A stretch of DNA of 64,000 nt from Macropodus opercularis (GCA_030770545.1 CM061107.1:9165001-9229000); one strand, 5' to 3'. Shown: positions 34,066 through 46,184, counted from the first letter of the stretch. The notes: generated from the letters alone by a model not told the origin. Program-made: numbers and translations.

Positions 34066-37000
34066 CCTCCACCAGCTTCTAGTGAGTCACCGAAGGAGCA
34101 TTTGTCACCAGCTTGTCCAGCTTTATGCTGCCTCCTTTCTCTAGATTGGTCTCTCTCCATTCTTTTTCGTTTTTGTGTGTGTCACTCACTGTTCACTGTT
34201 TGTGTGTTTTGAGGATGTTCTTTGGTGTTCCTGTCCTACCACACTATCCATCTTCTTACCTGTCCCCAGACACAGAAGGCCAGCTCACTTCTCTAAATGA
34301 GAAAGTTAAAAAGGCTTCCCTCAAGTTCTGTACCACTAAAGATCAGTTGCAAATCACTCCAGCGTTTGTCTTTGTGTACAGCATCTGTGCTTTTTTCTGT
34401 GTGTGTATACACACAAATATTGTGTCCGAAATATGAGATGGAGCTTATTTTGCAGCCGCTATTCTATGAGCGAATGCTTCCAAAGCAAGTGCCCACTGTA
34501 GCATGGCACTGATTTTATATATACTGCATACATTAGCTAGTGCTACCCTTTGGTGGATATGCGTTTAATAAAGATCTGGGGTTAACGATGTGGAGCCTCT
34601 GGGGTTTGGTCATAGTTCTATAAAGTTTCAACTGGAAGAAAAATGTACCTTTAGTCAGCAGAGATGATGAAAATGGTAAAAGCTGGAAATAATTGAAGTT
34701 GTTTTTCATTTGCTGATGGACAAACTGTAACTTGACGAAAATGCAACGGTTGCAGCATAAGGCAAAGAATAGAAACTGACAGACAGATGCACAACCTGAG
34801 AAGCAATCAATCCCAAACAGGCTTAAAAAAAAGTGGTGAACACTTGGAAAAGAAGTCATCAGGGTTGTGTGCTGGGCCTAGGTGAGCATTTTGTGTTTGT
34901 GTGTGTGTGTAATAGGCCTGATGCAACACAGTGCAAATCTCCAGCATGCAACAGTTTTTAGCTGCTTGGGTTAAATGGCAGAGTAGTGATACACACTTGT
35001 ATGTGCGGTTCACACATCTTCCTAAGTACAAGTTTTCTGGGAGTGGCTCCCTGCCAGCGCACTAAAAGCTGCCAGGAGGACTTGGTGTAGAAATGCAAGC
35101 AGAGTCTGAACTCACTTCCTGTTCCTTGCTTGAATGAGTCTTATCGTAATAAAAGCATAGGAAGTGATCCTTTAAAATCCCATGCAGTTCATGATACGAT
35201 GCTTAAAAATGTAGTCACAACTGGAATCCGGAGGCTTTGTTATTTGTTGTTTGCTTTGTTGTTTGTAACGGGCCCCTGTATTTGCTTCCACTGGTTGTTT
35301 TATGAAAACATTGATCTCTCACTCACAAATGAACTCCTCTGTGTCCAGTTAAAAACCACCCATTAAGCATTTATTAACATTTCTTCCTAGCTGTTTGATC
35401 ACTTCTGTCCATTGGTACTTTACTTACTGTAAACACTGACCTATTTTCAAACAGCTTTGTAAAGAACTTGGCCTGAGCAGAGAGTACGCAGCAGGGCTGT
35501 AGCTGTCCATGGTGCTGAATCGTTCAGCCTTTATGTTTCAGCTCCTCAGCCTGCGCAGTAAGTGACTCTTCAGATAACTTAATGAGCAACACTGCTGAAA
35601 GTATGCAATTGTTTATTTTTTCTATCTATCAAGAGTCTCCCGGGGCCCTCACTCAGACCTGTCTGTCAGTCCCATGCTTTTAATAGTGCTATCTGAACAG
35701 GTGGTGCAGCAGCGTTCACGCACAGCACACACTTGTGAAACGTTAGAAATCAAAGAGGCAGACAGATTGAGGATGGGGAGAGCTACAGCGATGGGAAAAC
35801 CGAGAACGTCGCTGTGTTCTGCATAAACTCCACAGGGACATGGGGATAAACTGGAGAAGAAAAGCCTTCAACATGTTGCCATGATAGCTAGGCTAAGGTA
35901 CAGTATAGTACTATTTGTTTCTTGTTCTCAATGTCAGATTTTGTAGCCATATGAATTTACAAAGTAAATAAACTGACTTTGGTTTTATTCAGTACTGAGA
36001 GACCTACTGTACCGCAGTGTTGCTGAATCCCTTACCACTGTTTAAATCAAGAGCCTTGAGGGAGCAATGTGCTCTCTAAAGTGTATGGCAGTGTAATTAT
36101 GCTGCTGGGCTCACGCATCCTGACACCAACACAGTTCTGTCCTTCTGTCATCGGGTAAAACACACATGTACATAGTCTTCTGTCTTCACATTAAACAAGA
36201 AGTACGCTTAGTTTTTTCTTCCCATGCCGTCCTGACAGATAAGACACAGGTACCAGACTCCAGAATTCCAGCCTGAGTCACAGACTGTCCCCGTTATCAA
36301 AGGTGATTAGTGCTATAGGCTCACTGACAGCAACACCCTGTACACAAACACACACACACTGGCAAAATGCATTCCCAAGAATCTTACCCTAGTCACTAAA
36401 TAAACAAAACTAAATGTCCAGCATGGTACAGTCAGTGTGAAGGGACTTGATAATCAGTTCAGTTAGAAAGTTATGTGTGATGCGTGTCAAGGTGTGTACT
36501 GTTCAAGCTGTCTATCTCCCTTGGTCATTGTTGACACTCGAACAAGGCCAGACCATCACTCACACAGTTCAGGCTAGTTCATTCTAGTTTCATAATACAT
36601 TAGTTGTTTTTATTGCAGTATCACAAATCTTTAGGAGAAGGGCTTTATGTGATAGAGGGAAGACGGAAAGGGAGAGACATATGGAAGACGAGTCTGCTTA
36701 CTGAGGTTTGGTGAGTTAGATGTTTGAAAAGCAGTCCAGATTGCATCTTAAGTCCTGCAGTAGCTACTGAAAATGAGGAACAGTTAGCCAATCAGAGATA
36801 CAATATGGTGGAAATACTGGACCAAGTAAGACAAAATAAAAAAGAACAGCAGCTACTTCCCCTCTTTGTACTTTTTTGTCATCTGTTATTGCTCAAGCAA
36901 GTTTGCTCAATCACGCTGAGACTGTAGTATGGGGATTTATTCTTGAGCTTGGAAAGAAACCACACACAAGAGATTTCTGTTTTAAGTTGAAGATCTCAGG

Positions 37001-37429
37001 AAAATGTTCATCCATATCCATAGACCTCTGTGTGCCATAGAGACCGTTTTCCTATTGTCTACCTACTTTAGTAGGTTTCAGTCATGTTAGTTTTCCCATT
37101 TTAACACATTAATCTTGTGGATAAAATGTTTACGGTGCCTGAGCATTTTGAAAGATATTATTCTCAGGATCATCTGTTATATTGCTGCCTACCTTTTTCC
37201 ATTTCTTGTGCTCCTTCTCTGAAAGCACACCCATGCAATTCACGCTGACCCTGACTAAATCTCAGCATGCCAGGTAGAAAATGACCTCTTTTTATCCTGT
37301 TTTGCTCTATTTGTGCTTTTTAACATGTCTAGTTAGAAGACATGGGGCTGGGAGAGAGGGATAAATAAGAGAGAAAAGACAGAGAGATGAACTGCACTGA
37401 ATGTGTAAAACGGGTTGATTAAAATTCAC
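34066..37429. other. Gene-free stretch
   Basis: Mostly unique DNA. Small repeat-free patches such as 36225-36340 look word-rich, but no motif cluster stands out. The 107-108-codon frames at 34113-34436 and 34533-34859 show no domain. Confidence 0.5.
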
Positions 37430-37575
37430 AAGCAACCCCACCCCACCTGCTCCCATTACCACTGGGCATTCGTGATGAGGAGATCAGAGACCTAAGGCTT
37501 TATTCAATCCTCCAGATAGAGATGGAGAAAGACGGAGTGGGAGCTCATAAACACTCCTTCATTGTTTAGCACAGT
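37430..37575. promoter_or_regulatory. Candidate conserved non-coding block
   Basis: Repeat-free DNA with CCCACCTGCTCCCATTACC (E-box), TTTATTCAATCC and CTCATAAACACTCC (forkhead-like TAAACA). Balanced composition. Inference from composition only. Confidence 0.25.
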
Positions 37576-38005
37576 CAGGAGTTTTACAACTAACTTCACT
37601 GGTGCTGCCGCCATCATTGTACGTATACCAATGCACCAGCTGTTTTGTTGCTATACAAGACATGATTAAGATCCAGACAAGGAAGTCAACAGGATGCAAT
37701 CACACAACCGGTATAAATAGTCAGATTATGGAGTGGATTAATAACAAATACTGTATGTGTGCTGGGGGTATTGCATTATGGGAACCTTTTGCCAGAAAGT
37801 AGGTGTGTGTTAGTGAGAAACAGATTGTGTGTGTCTGTTAGATAAAAGCTGCCAAGGTCTGTTTTCCTGCTTTCCATATTTAACAAGAAGTGACTGCCTC
37901 AAACAGATGATCTAAATATTTCTCTGTGAACCAAATGCATTTTAAGGAGTTGGCAGTCATAATTAATGTGGTCAATTTCCAAAACTCCAAATGTTGTGCT
38001 TTCTT
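37576..38005. other. Gene-free stretch
   Basis: No gene or repeat recognised. Confidence 0.45.
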
Positions 38006-38011
38006 TTCTCG

Positions 38012-38023
38012 TTTTTTTTTTTT
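38012..38023. repeat. Poly-T run (T12) ending in CAG
   Basis: T12 followed by CAG resembles a splice acceptor. No donor-bounded open exon follows, so it is treated as a simple repeat. Confidence 0.8.
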
Positions 38024-38470
38024 CAGTGCCATGAATCATGAATCGTTACAGCAGCTAATTGTGGTTTATTTTTAGAGAGTGCGGAGCGAGAGAGAGAGGA
38101 GGGGGTGGTGAGCAAGCGGGTGTTTTTAGGACAACGCTGTAAACTTTCTGAGCACATTCAGGAAAACATAAGCGCGAGTGTCACTCCTTGCGCTCGGATA
38201 CTTGTTTGTTGGGTGTTCAGGTTTCAGTTGTGACAGTCGGATAATAATTGATCTTTTTCCTCCAAACTACACGAGATAAAAAAAAAAAGGCAGAAAGACA
38301 AAAGAGCGATACAGCCGAGGTGCTAAGCTGCGTTCCTTTGAACAAACAGCTGAGCTCAAACGAGTCTGCCGGTTATCGTTTCAGTCCCGTCAGTCAGACG
38401 TCCCTCTGTGGTGTTTATGCAAACAGAGGCATGGAGTGAGATGCGCAGCATGTTGTAATGGAGAAACAAA
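38024..38470. promoter_or_regulatory. Candidate conserved non-coding block
   Basis: Begins with the direct near-repeat ATGAATCATGAATCG and CAGCTAATTGTGGTTTATTT (homeodomain and RUNX-like GTGGTTT words), then a GAGAGAG patch and CpG-bearing unique DNA. An A11 run near 38278 interrupts it. A weak regulatory candidate. Confidence 0.22.
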
Positions 38471-39204
38471 GGGGCCACTGCGTGATTACTCCACGCCGCC
38501 TTGCTTATTTGCTTGTTTTAATACAAATGGTTTATCAGTAATGCCACAAAACACGCAATGATTGCTTTGAAACATCGCTTTTACTTTCCTTGTAATATCT
38601 GCAGGCTACAGTAGATACTCCACACAGATAAAGTCCGTACAGAGCAGCCTGGGCAGAAACCTCACGGATGATTTGAGTTGCATTTACTCTCTGGACATCA
38701 GGTAGATCTGCCTTCAGTGGACAAAACCCAAACTCACAATCTTTTAAGAAAAGAAAACATCACCCAATAAAAAATAGTGCATGTATTGATTTAGATGCAT
38801 CAAATTCATGTAGTTTATCGGATCGTAAGCTCCAACGAGTGGAGTTGATAAGACGGAGATCTGAGGGTTGTGCTCCTCAAAACATTCCTGAATCTTTTGA
38901 GGGAGGCCACAAACCTTTTTCCATTAAAGGGTGGACATAATCATTGCCCCCTATGCTTGTACACATGAAGTAAAGATAATTCTTGCACCTGTTAAAACAT
39001 AACTAATAATAGTTATTGCACTTTTGAGTCTGTCTGCCTGTAACAGTACCACTACTACTCTACTTCTACTCTAAGTCGAGACTACTTAACAGTCTGGTTC
39101 TAGTTTGACCTGTCTAACAGCAGGAGTTCAAGCACATGCTGTGATGTGTGGTGTGAGTTCTTAAAATAGTTTTTATCTTCCTAAGGTCAAAGGAAGTGAA
39201 AGTG
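38471..39204. other. Gene-free stretch
   Basis: No gene recognised. The 38960-39080 part is AT-rich with ACTACTACTCTACTTCTACTC simple-sequence character. Confidence 0.45.
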
Positions 39205-39425
39205 ATGATTCTCTGCAGGGCTTTCCTATCAGCCGCAGACCCGCTACTACTACCACAAAAGGCTGCGATGAGTCAGGACGCTCTCCACGGAGCAGCGATG
39301 AAAGCACAGCAGCAGGTGTTGCGACAGGTTGATCTTCCTGAGATCTCTCCGGAAGTGGAGTCGCTGCTGCGCTATCCTGTTCAGGGCAGTTGGTGTTTTG
39401 TGTTCACGTGAGGTCCTCCAGAGAA
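39205..39425 (-). mobile_element. Decayed LINE reverse-transcriptase fragment
   Basis: The minus strand encodes blocks typical of the region just after the RT core in fish L2/Rex1-type LINEs. RIAQQRLHF and ESVLTH lie in one frame and ADRKALQRII in another, so at least one frameshift separates them. On the plus strand this is the familiar CTCTGCAGGGCTTTCCTATC ... GAAGTGGAGTCGCTGCTG ... GAGGTCCTCCA series. The 71-codon plus-strand frame is its antisense shadow. The ends are approximate because similarity fades on both sides. Confidence 0.75.
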
Positions 39426-41035
39426 CGAGACACCCTCCCTGCTCTCCAGCCTTTCGTCTCTAAAGATTTTAACTTCCTCCCTCCATGTTGTCATCGTCCA
39501 AGGCGAACATGTTGCCGCTCTCCTCGTTGTTCCTTTTCTCCTCCTTGTGTTGAATGGCTTATTACCAGCGTCGCTCCATCCTGTCCGGGGTCATTAATAC
39601 ATGTCGGCTCTGTACACACCGACTTCTCGCTTCATTTATCCCAGCACGCCTTTCAATTTAATCAAAACGGCAGCAGCAGGACACTGAGAAGCTTGCTCAC
39701 TCACTCTCGCAATCATTTTACAATGCATTTTACCATGAAGTCGGGGAGACCTGCCCTTACTACAAATCCCTCTGCAGTCGAGTTGAAATCTGTGCCACTT
39801 TGATGTGTACAGTACAGATGCTTTTAGCATTTTATTTTTGGAGGCGTGGCTGTCTGCCGGTGGGATTGTTCCAAATGCAGGTCGTCACGTCCAATCATGT
39901 ACTGACTGTGTGTCCAGCATTCTCAGAACCGATTGGATGTGGTTTGTTGGTGGACCTCTGACTTTTCATGCTTATGTGTCTGTGGCACATGTTGTGAGTT
40001 TATGCCAGAGGCTCATTCTCTCTCTCTCTCGCTGCAAACATATGGGTCTGTTGTGACTGAGCTTGCCAGGCTGGCTCTGTGGACACGCAGGGTCACAGTG
40101 ATGGGCTGTCTGTGGCCCACTCACAGGCTCTGTGTGGTGGCCAGCACTTGGAAGGTCTAGTGGTTAGAACAGATGGACATGATAGAACAACTGCTTCCTT
40201 TATTTGTTCTAACACAACAGAACACAACGCAACCACTGCTGTTTATCATCACTAAGGCAAGAAGCACATAGTTGAAATCCTTAAAGTATTATTTTGCCTT
40301 TCAGTTAGACTTTTATGAAAATGTGCTACATGTTGCTCATAAGTTCCTTACTGAACGTAAGGAACGCATGCGCTGCGCCGTGTGCTGTGCTGGCGTTATG
40401 TGCACATCTTAATCAGAGCATTGTTACTGTAGGGAGGATGCTTTCATTCATTATGGCGACTGAACAGCTACAGAATGTGAAGCGGTGACTAAACTAAGCG
40501 CTGTTTACCAGTGGGAAATGCCACTGATCCATTCCACTGCGTGTCAGTGTGAAATCTGCTAAGTGGTGCTGTAACCGGTGATTTAGTGACTGACTGTGGC
40601 CTCTGTCAGTGACCAGACACTAAGTTAACAGTGGCAATTAAAGGGAATGTGTTTGTACCATCTATTCCCGTCTCGCTGACCTTTATGTCATATCTCTCGT
40701 GTTGATTAATTCATAGTCCAACAGAACAGGGTGATGCACCACACAGTGGCTGTGTACAGCTAACGCATCATCGTCTTTAGTTTGTGCTCTGGGGATGTCA
40801 CAGTAAAAATATAAATACATGTGTTATGTGAAATCTGCCATTTTGCAAATTTTTTTTAATATTATCCAGGCGTTTTCTTTGTTCTTGGTCGTGTCTGTAG
40901 ATTGTAGGCAACAAACAGGTTTTTGTGATTGGTTGTGTAGAGAGCAGTATCTGGAGGCAGAGTCTCTCCAGACACAGTTGGAGCTTGAACTTTTCAGTCA
41001 AAGCTGCTGTATCAGGATTTTACCACAAACTTTTT
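39426..41035. other. Gene-free stretch
   Basis: No gene recognised. The 137-codon frame at 39390-39803 starts in the antisense of the LINE fragment and has no domain. (TC)n occurs at 40016-40029. Confidence 0.5.
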
Positions 41036-41175
41036 CAGCACGAGGTCCGTCGGTGCAATCTGATTAAGCTCCGCAACTCTGTGAGATCAGTGGAGGCAGA
41101 AAAACGGCGATATTCCCCGCGAGAACCAGCAGTCGTCGTTTATCCGTGGAAGGCGATCGCGTTGAATGCAGATGT
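41036..41175. promoter_or_regulatory. CpG cluster, candidate regulatory element
   Basis: About 14 CpG dinucleotides in 130 bp (GTCCGTCGG, CGGCGATATTCCCCGCG, GTCGTCG, GGCGATCGCG), well above the surrounding density. The block also has GATTAAG. It may be an unmethylated regulatory element. No promoter motif or exon follows that I can identify. Confidence 0.33.
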
Positions 41176-42721
41176 TGGAGGATGATGAAAGTTTTGCTGC
41201 AGCTACAACTTTAGCCTGAAGCAAAGAGGCAGCGAGAGGATTGAGAGGATCACCTCTGTATCCATCTCCCTCCCTCCCCGTCCAATAGCTGCAAGTAGTG
41301 CTTGCTCATCACTAAGTCAGTTAATTGTTAATTGTTGAAGTTTGTTTTGCTCTGAGGACCAGAGACTCAACTCTGATCTGCTCTGATTAGCACGGCAGCG
41401 TTCTCACGTCCTTCACTGTCTGATAGTCTCGCTCCTTTTTGCCCTTTCTCACATCGTTCCTTTAACTCCACGTGTGCACAGACCGCGGACAGCGAGCACA
41501 TGGTCTCCTGCTTAGCGTAACGGTACCATCACCTCACCGTGCATGTTACCGTTATTTCACCAATAATCGCAGCTCACGAGCTCAGGCCAAAGGGCTTCGA
41601 AATGGAGCGAGTCTGGGATGGAGGATCTGCAGGAGCGTGGTTGTGTTGGAGGGAGGGTCTAGATGACGTAGTCACAAACATTAATTATTATTATGATTAA
41701 TGCTTCTCGTCATATCGCTGTCATCGCCAGCATCACGATAGCAGGTCATTGTTTCAGCCAGGTACATGCAGCTGAGCACTGCCGTTAAACTGGTGTACTG
41801 ATCCCACCATCTAGTGGTGGCATTTCTCTACTACAAATCCAGTCCCTGTGCGGAACCAGAACACAACACTTCTACTGTCTCCAGAATGTATGTTATTTTT
41901 CGTTTTGAGATATTTTAATATAAATGATGTAATGAGTCTGTGATATTTTAGTATGTTTACATCTTTACGTTTTACTTTGCTCTTTGTATCGTTGCTGTTC
42001 AGAGAAATGCTCTGTACATCATTTGCTTATTTTTACACATACCTCATAATGACATGAGCGCATTTCATAAGTGGAACCTGTGCGTATGTACTGTACAGTA
42101 TGTGAATCCAATCAGACCTTAAACAAAGGCGCAGCTGTACAGAAGAAATAAGACATAATCCTGGAGAGCTTCAAAATGCGGCATTTATTTACAATATTAA
42201 TTATAGTCATTAGTGTCATCCCCTCCTGCTGAGGGGGAAGAAAGGAGACGAGGGAGGGAGGGAAGAGCAAAGCGCAAGTACAAAAGACGGAGACGAAGGG
42301 CTGAGAATGAAGAGAATTTAAAATAATGTACAAAAATACTTTTCTGACTTGATTTAGGGCGACTTTAGATCTTAGGTCAGAGCATTTTCACCCAGTGACA
42401 ATCGTCCGTCCAACACTTCACACTACACACATCCTTTACTGAGCCATTGATTCTGATTCTGGACGTATTTGTTTTGACTGACTGTAATGCACCGCTCACG
42501 TCTTTTATGATTGTTGCTGCGTCCTTGCTTTCAAGGTGGCGACGTTTTATATGTTGGCTTTCGACGCTCGCAGCATCACTGGCAATTTTCTTTCTGTTCT
42601 TTCACACTTTAAGTTTTTGTAGCAATGCTGAGAAGAGCTGATGACAGTGTAAGTGACCTGGTCCTGACTCAGGCCTGCCAGGGAAACAAAGGCTACAAAA
42701 CCTGGTAAATTTTTCATCGCT

Positions 42722-42725
<4 letters not shown>
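41176..42725. other. Gene-free stretch
   Basis: Contains TGATTAAT at 41694-41701, the palindrome TACTGTACAGTA at 42089-42100 and a purine-rich patch at 42225-42300. A TTATTTACAATATTAATTATAG AT core lies near 42185. No gene recognised. Confidence 0.45.

Positions 42726-42758
<33 letters not shown>
42726..42758. repeat. (GT)n microsatellite
   Basis: About 16 perfect GT units. Confidence 0.95.
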
Positions 42759-42759
<1 letters not shown>

Positions 42760-42849
42760 AGCTCAGCAGTCTAGCCGTCAGTTTAGGCTCTGGCCTCTAG
42801 ATGAATTTGAAGAAACACCCAGTAAGGGGCCTGTGCAGCACACTGCTCT

Positions 42850-43085
42850 TCCTTCCCAGCCTCACTGCTGTCTGACACTTAATTAAAGGTTTCATTAGCT
42901 CCCTGGGATGTGCTGAATGGCCCTCTCCCACTTATTAGCCATTGTCTTTTTTTTTCTTTTTTTTTGCAGCGCTCGTTATGTGATGCTGTGTAATTGTTGC
43001 CATGTATATCCTGCGTGTGAAAGGCCATCAGCATGCAGGCTAAATTAAAATCTTGTCCGGTGCATTTTTCACACGGTTTGCTGGT
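42850..43085. promoter_or_regulatory. Candidate conserved non-coding block
   Basis: Word-rich DNA with ACACTTAATTAAAGG, TTTCATTAGCTCC, CTTATTAGCCATTG and GTGTAATTGTTGCC, broken by T9-C-T9 at 42947-42965. The T run followed by GCAG mimics a splice acceptor, and the frame after it is open for about 25 codons, but no credible donor follows. Regulatory element preferred over exon. Confidence 0.33.
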
Positions 43086-43194
43086 ATGAATTTTTTTTTC
43101 CCATGCTGCTAAAAATTAATATCAGGAATGAAGCTTTAGTCCACTTTTCCAACAATGTTTGGCAATTTTTTTTAGACACTATTCTTAATATAGA

Positions 43195-43560
43195 TTCAGA
43201 CAGATTCGTTTTAATTTCCTCCTTTGCTCTGTGCCGATACACTACAGCAGATGGAGAATAATGGGGAATGCCAGCACCAGAAACCAATAACCGTTGTGAT
43301 GCAAACCAACCATATTTCTCCTCAAGTGTGTATAGTTATGCATAATAAGATACATTTCAAAGTAATTATTAAACAACGGCTGACAATCACTGCTTGTTAT
43401 GCAGAGCCACTGAAATAACAGATCTGAAGAACAGCCCATTCTCTCGCGCTCATTTATTTGGTGTGTTTCACATCTCATTGCCTTTGTCGGAGCAGAGCCG
43501 TGCAGGTACGAGGATGCCATCGTAAACATCCTCTTCCCACATGTTCATAAAAATTCCCAT
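43195..43560. promoter_or_regulatory. Strong candidate conserved non-coding block, about 365 bp
   Basis: A long repeat-free run: GAGAATAATGGGGAATG, AACCAATAACCG, TTATGCATAATAAG (POU/octamer-like ATGCATAA), AGTAATTATTAAAC and CGCTCATTTATTTGG. Stop-poor frames occur on both strands at the same place (64 and 95 codons), a common by-product of conserved non-coding sequence. No protein family fits. Conservation is untested. Confidence 0.4.
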
Positions 43561-43760
43561 TATTCCAGGAAATTTTCATCCCCGGGAGAGAACAGCAGAG
43601 GGGTTTCTCCAATGCGGACCTTTAAATTAGCATGTTGATGTATTTATGGGGGTCCTGTGCGACATTAAAGTTTTGGGAGGGAAAATGATGGCATATTCGG
43701 TTGTGGTATAAAGGCCCTGTAAATCTGGAGGCTCGCACTTAGCGTGCTTTATTACACCGA
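43561..43760. promoter_or_regulatory. Candidate conserved block, continuation
   Basis: Separated from the previous block only by a short spacer. Words include CCCATTATTCCAGG, TTTAAATTAGC, TGATGTATTTATGG and GCATATTCGG. It may form one larger element with 43195-43560. Confidence 0.27.
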
Positions 43761-45250
43761 CTGTGGAGCCTCTCATCAGCATGATCTTCCTCCAAACTCG
43801 CACTTTCTCCCCTCTTTCTCTTTTATTCACTCCCTCAATCATTTTCCATTCTGCTTGTTCAGTCCATCTTCCTGTCAGCTCTTCACATTCCTCTGCTTGC
43901 TCTGCTCTATGTTTTTGATTTTTGATTCTTCTTTTGTTTTGGTTTCTACTACTCCTCGTCCACCTGTGGTCATCAGGATTCTGTGTGTCTCCATGCACGG
44001 GTCCCCTTCTGCTAGTCTTAGACATGTGTTGTGGTGCGAAGGGTTCCTTTTTAAAATTCGGCTCTTTTTTTTTTTTTTCTCAGCAAAGTTAACCAAAGCG
44101 AAAGATACGAAAAATCGAGTTTTGCTGACAGCAAGAACTTCAACAAACTCTGCTGCCGGATGTCCTATAGACCTGATCTGTGAGGGTCTGCTCGGCAGGG
44201 TTAGCCGTCGAACTTACAGTACCGTTAAGAAGTCAAAACTCAGTAGAGTAGTTTGTACGTCACTGCTTGGACCCAGTTCATTTGTCGGTGTCCTGATCAA
44301 GATCTGGGTCACTCCCTTGATTTTGGTGTCTGTCAAGAAGTTTGTGAGCAACTTGGATGCACAATTTCAGTCCATGACTTGCTAAAATATCTAGCAGGGT
44401 ATTTGTCAGCTATCCAGCCTTTTCATTCTCCTTTTAAAATGTCTCCTTTCCTTGTGATCCCATGCACCTAAACAAGTTCTCTTCCTTTCTTCACCAAATA
44501 AGAGCAGGATCAAGTTTGGCCTCGTCTCTAGTAGAAGTAAAGGAGAATGTGATCAAATTCTTGGCTGCTTTTGAAAGACACGGGTTTCCCTCTGGGGACT
44601 GGCCAGACATTCTGGCGTGCTAAGGGTCGTGTTGCTTGCACAGCGATGGCATCATTTTGTTACGAAGCAGAGGGAACAGAGCAGCGACTGTCCGTCTTCT
44701 CTCTCACCGGCTCGGTTGCTGTTGTGAGCTGCAGGAATCAGCGAACTTCTTGGGGCCGCTCGTTTCTTCAGAATAGCTTCAGTGTCTGCATATTGACTTT
44801 TGGTCTTATGGTCTTAGAACAACTGGACTGATTTGAACACGGTGGAGAGAAGACCCAGACATTCCATTCTGTCTGACAGCCCAGTTTCCATTGGCTGGCA
44901 CACGTGTTTCTCCTGCAACTTAGGGCTCAGGTGGGGTATGAAGCCCAGTGGCCGTGCTGAACTGTCCTCTTGAGGGAGCTCTTGTTCTACCCCGCTCAGT
45001 CCTTTGCCAACTGTAAATCAAATGTGACTGTCGTGGCCGCTGTCCGTGAGGTCTCAGTGTCTTGGTGCATTCCACGAACCCCATAAAACTCTTCAGAGGA
45101 GTTAAGGGGTGCTCTGAGATGTAGGTCAGAGTCCAAAACTCCAGAATGTTAACGATACCTTTGGGTCCAAAGAAGTTCATCACTGTGGGTCTGGGCTTCT
45201 TTATCATTTAAAGGAAAGAGAGGAGGAGTAGTTCAAAGAAACTCACCTCT
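43761..45250. other. Unclassified stretch with the longest open frame
   Basis: A pyrimidine-rich lead-in (43780-43920) and T14 (44065-44078) are followed by about 1.1 kb of high-complexity DNA without simple repeats. A 213-codon plus-strand frame ends at 44385, and a 95-codon minus-strand frame ends the stretch (44920-45207). Neither translation matches a family I know. It could be an old, unrecognised transposon body, a pseudogene or plain unique DNA. Confidence 0.4.
44065..44078. repeat. Poly-T run (T14)
   Basis: Fourteen T followed by CTCAG. Confidence 0.85.
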
Positions 45251-46180
45251 GGAGGCATCAACTCCCCTCACCTGTCTGCTGACTGTAGGAATACAGTACT
45301 GGCACAGTAAAGCCTTGAATAACCGGTGTAGCACGGGCTTATGATGGAGACCGTGAACCCAGGCGTCTTTCTGTAGGCTTTGGTAAATGGTACTCAAACA
45401 GGAGGAAACACTTGTTGGAAAACTTTTATTTTTTCAAGTGCAGATGAATCCATATTTCATGCTCTAGTGAGGGTTTCATGTAACTGAACTATGTGGGATT
45501 GAATGGAAATAAACTGCAGTGTTTGTGTTCATGTCTGTGAAGGAACATACAAGCCAGTGCAGTAGAATGACTTATTGATTGGTCTTCTGCATCATTTCCA
45601 CTCGATTGAATTTTTTTTTTTCTTTTTTCCTGTCATTCTCTTGTGAGTGGGCATGATATTTCGATCCCAGACCGGAAAGGCAGATTCCACCTTTGAATAA
45701 TGAAAGAGCACTGTAGGCAGTTATCACACGAGGTAAATACACTGTATTTGTTTCCTCTACAAAAACAAAAGCACATTTAAGTTAATAAACATCATAAAGA
45801 TTATACATGAAACCTCTATTTTTCAGAGTTAGCGTCCTTAGCACAGACAACACATTTCTGCTCGGTTAGAGTCTCTCTCTCCCAGCCTGCGCCCGCTTGC
45901 TCTTTGGGCATCCAGAGAAAGACAGAAAGCACATTAACTATTGATAATCTGTGGAAGAGCCTCACATTCAGTAATAAAATTGCTGTCAAAGTGTATTCAA
46001 AGCCTCCTCGTGAACCTGTAATTATACACATTACTTTGAATATGAAATGTCGGCTGACAGTTATTGTCAGAGGCTAATAAAAGCCACGCGTCTCCTCAGA
46101 TGTTGAGATCAACACGGGGGCTTGGACGTGGTCTTCACACGGGGGTTATTCCCAGGCCCAGTCTCGCAGAACACATGACG
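45251..46180. other. Gene-free stretch
   Basis: T11 at 45611-45621. No gene recognised. Confidence 0.5.
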
Positions 46181-46184
46181 TATA

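Noticed and set aside
40150..40180. TCTAGTGGTTAGAAC, similar to a tRNA/SINE A-box
   Set aside because: No B-box (GTTCRANNC) at the right distance and no cloverleaf could be drawn.
42970..43044. Possible exon after T9-C-T9-GCAG with a frame open for about 25 codons
   Set aside because: No credible donor site and the frame ends in a stop; motif content favours regulatory DNA.
43744..44385. 213-codon plus-strand open frame, the longest in the window
   Set aside because: Begins in pyrimidine-rich simple sequence, reads through a T14 run, and has no domain, signal or splice context. Kept only as part of an unclassified stretch.
44920..45207. 95-codon minus-strand open frame with a fairly natural amino-acid mix
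   Set aside because: No known domain, no splice context, no second exon found.
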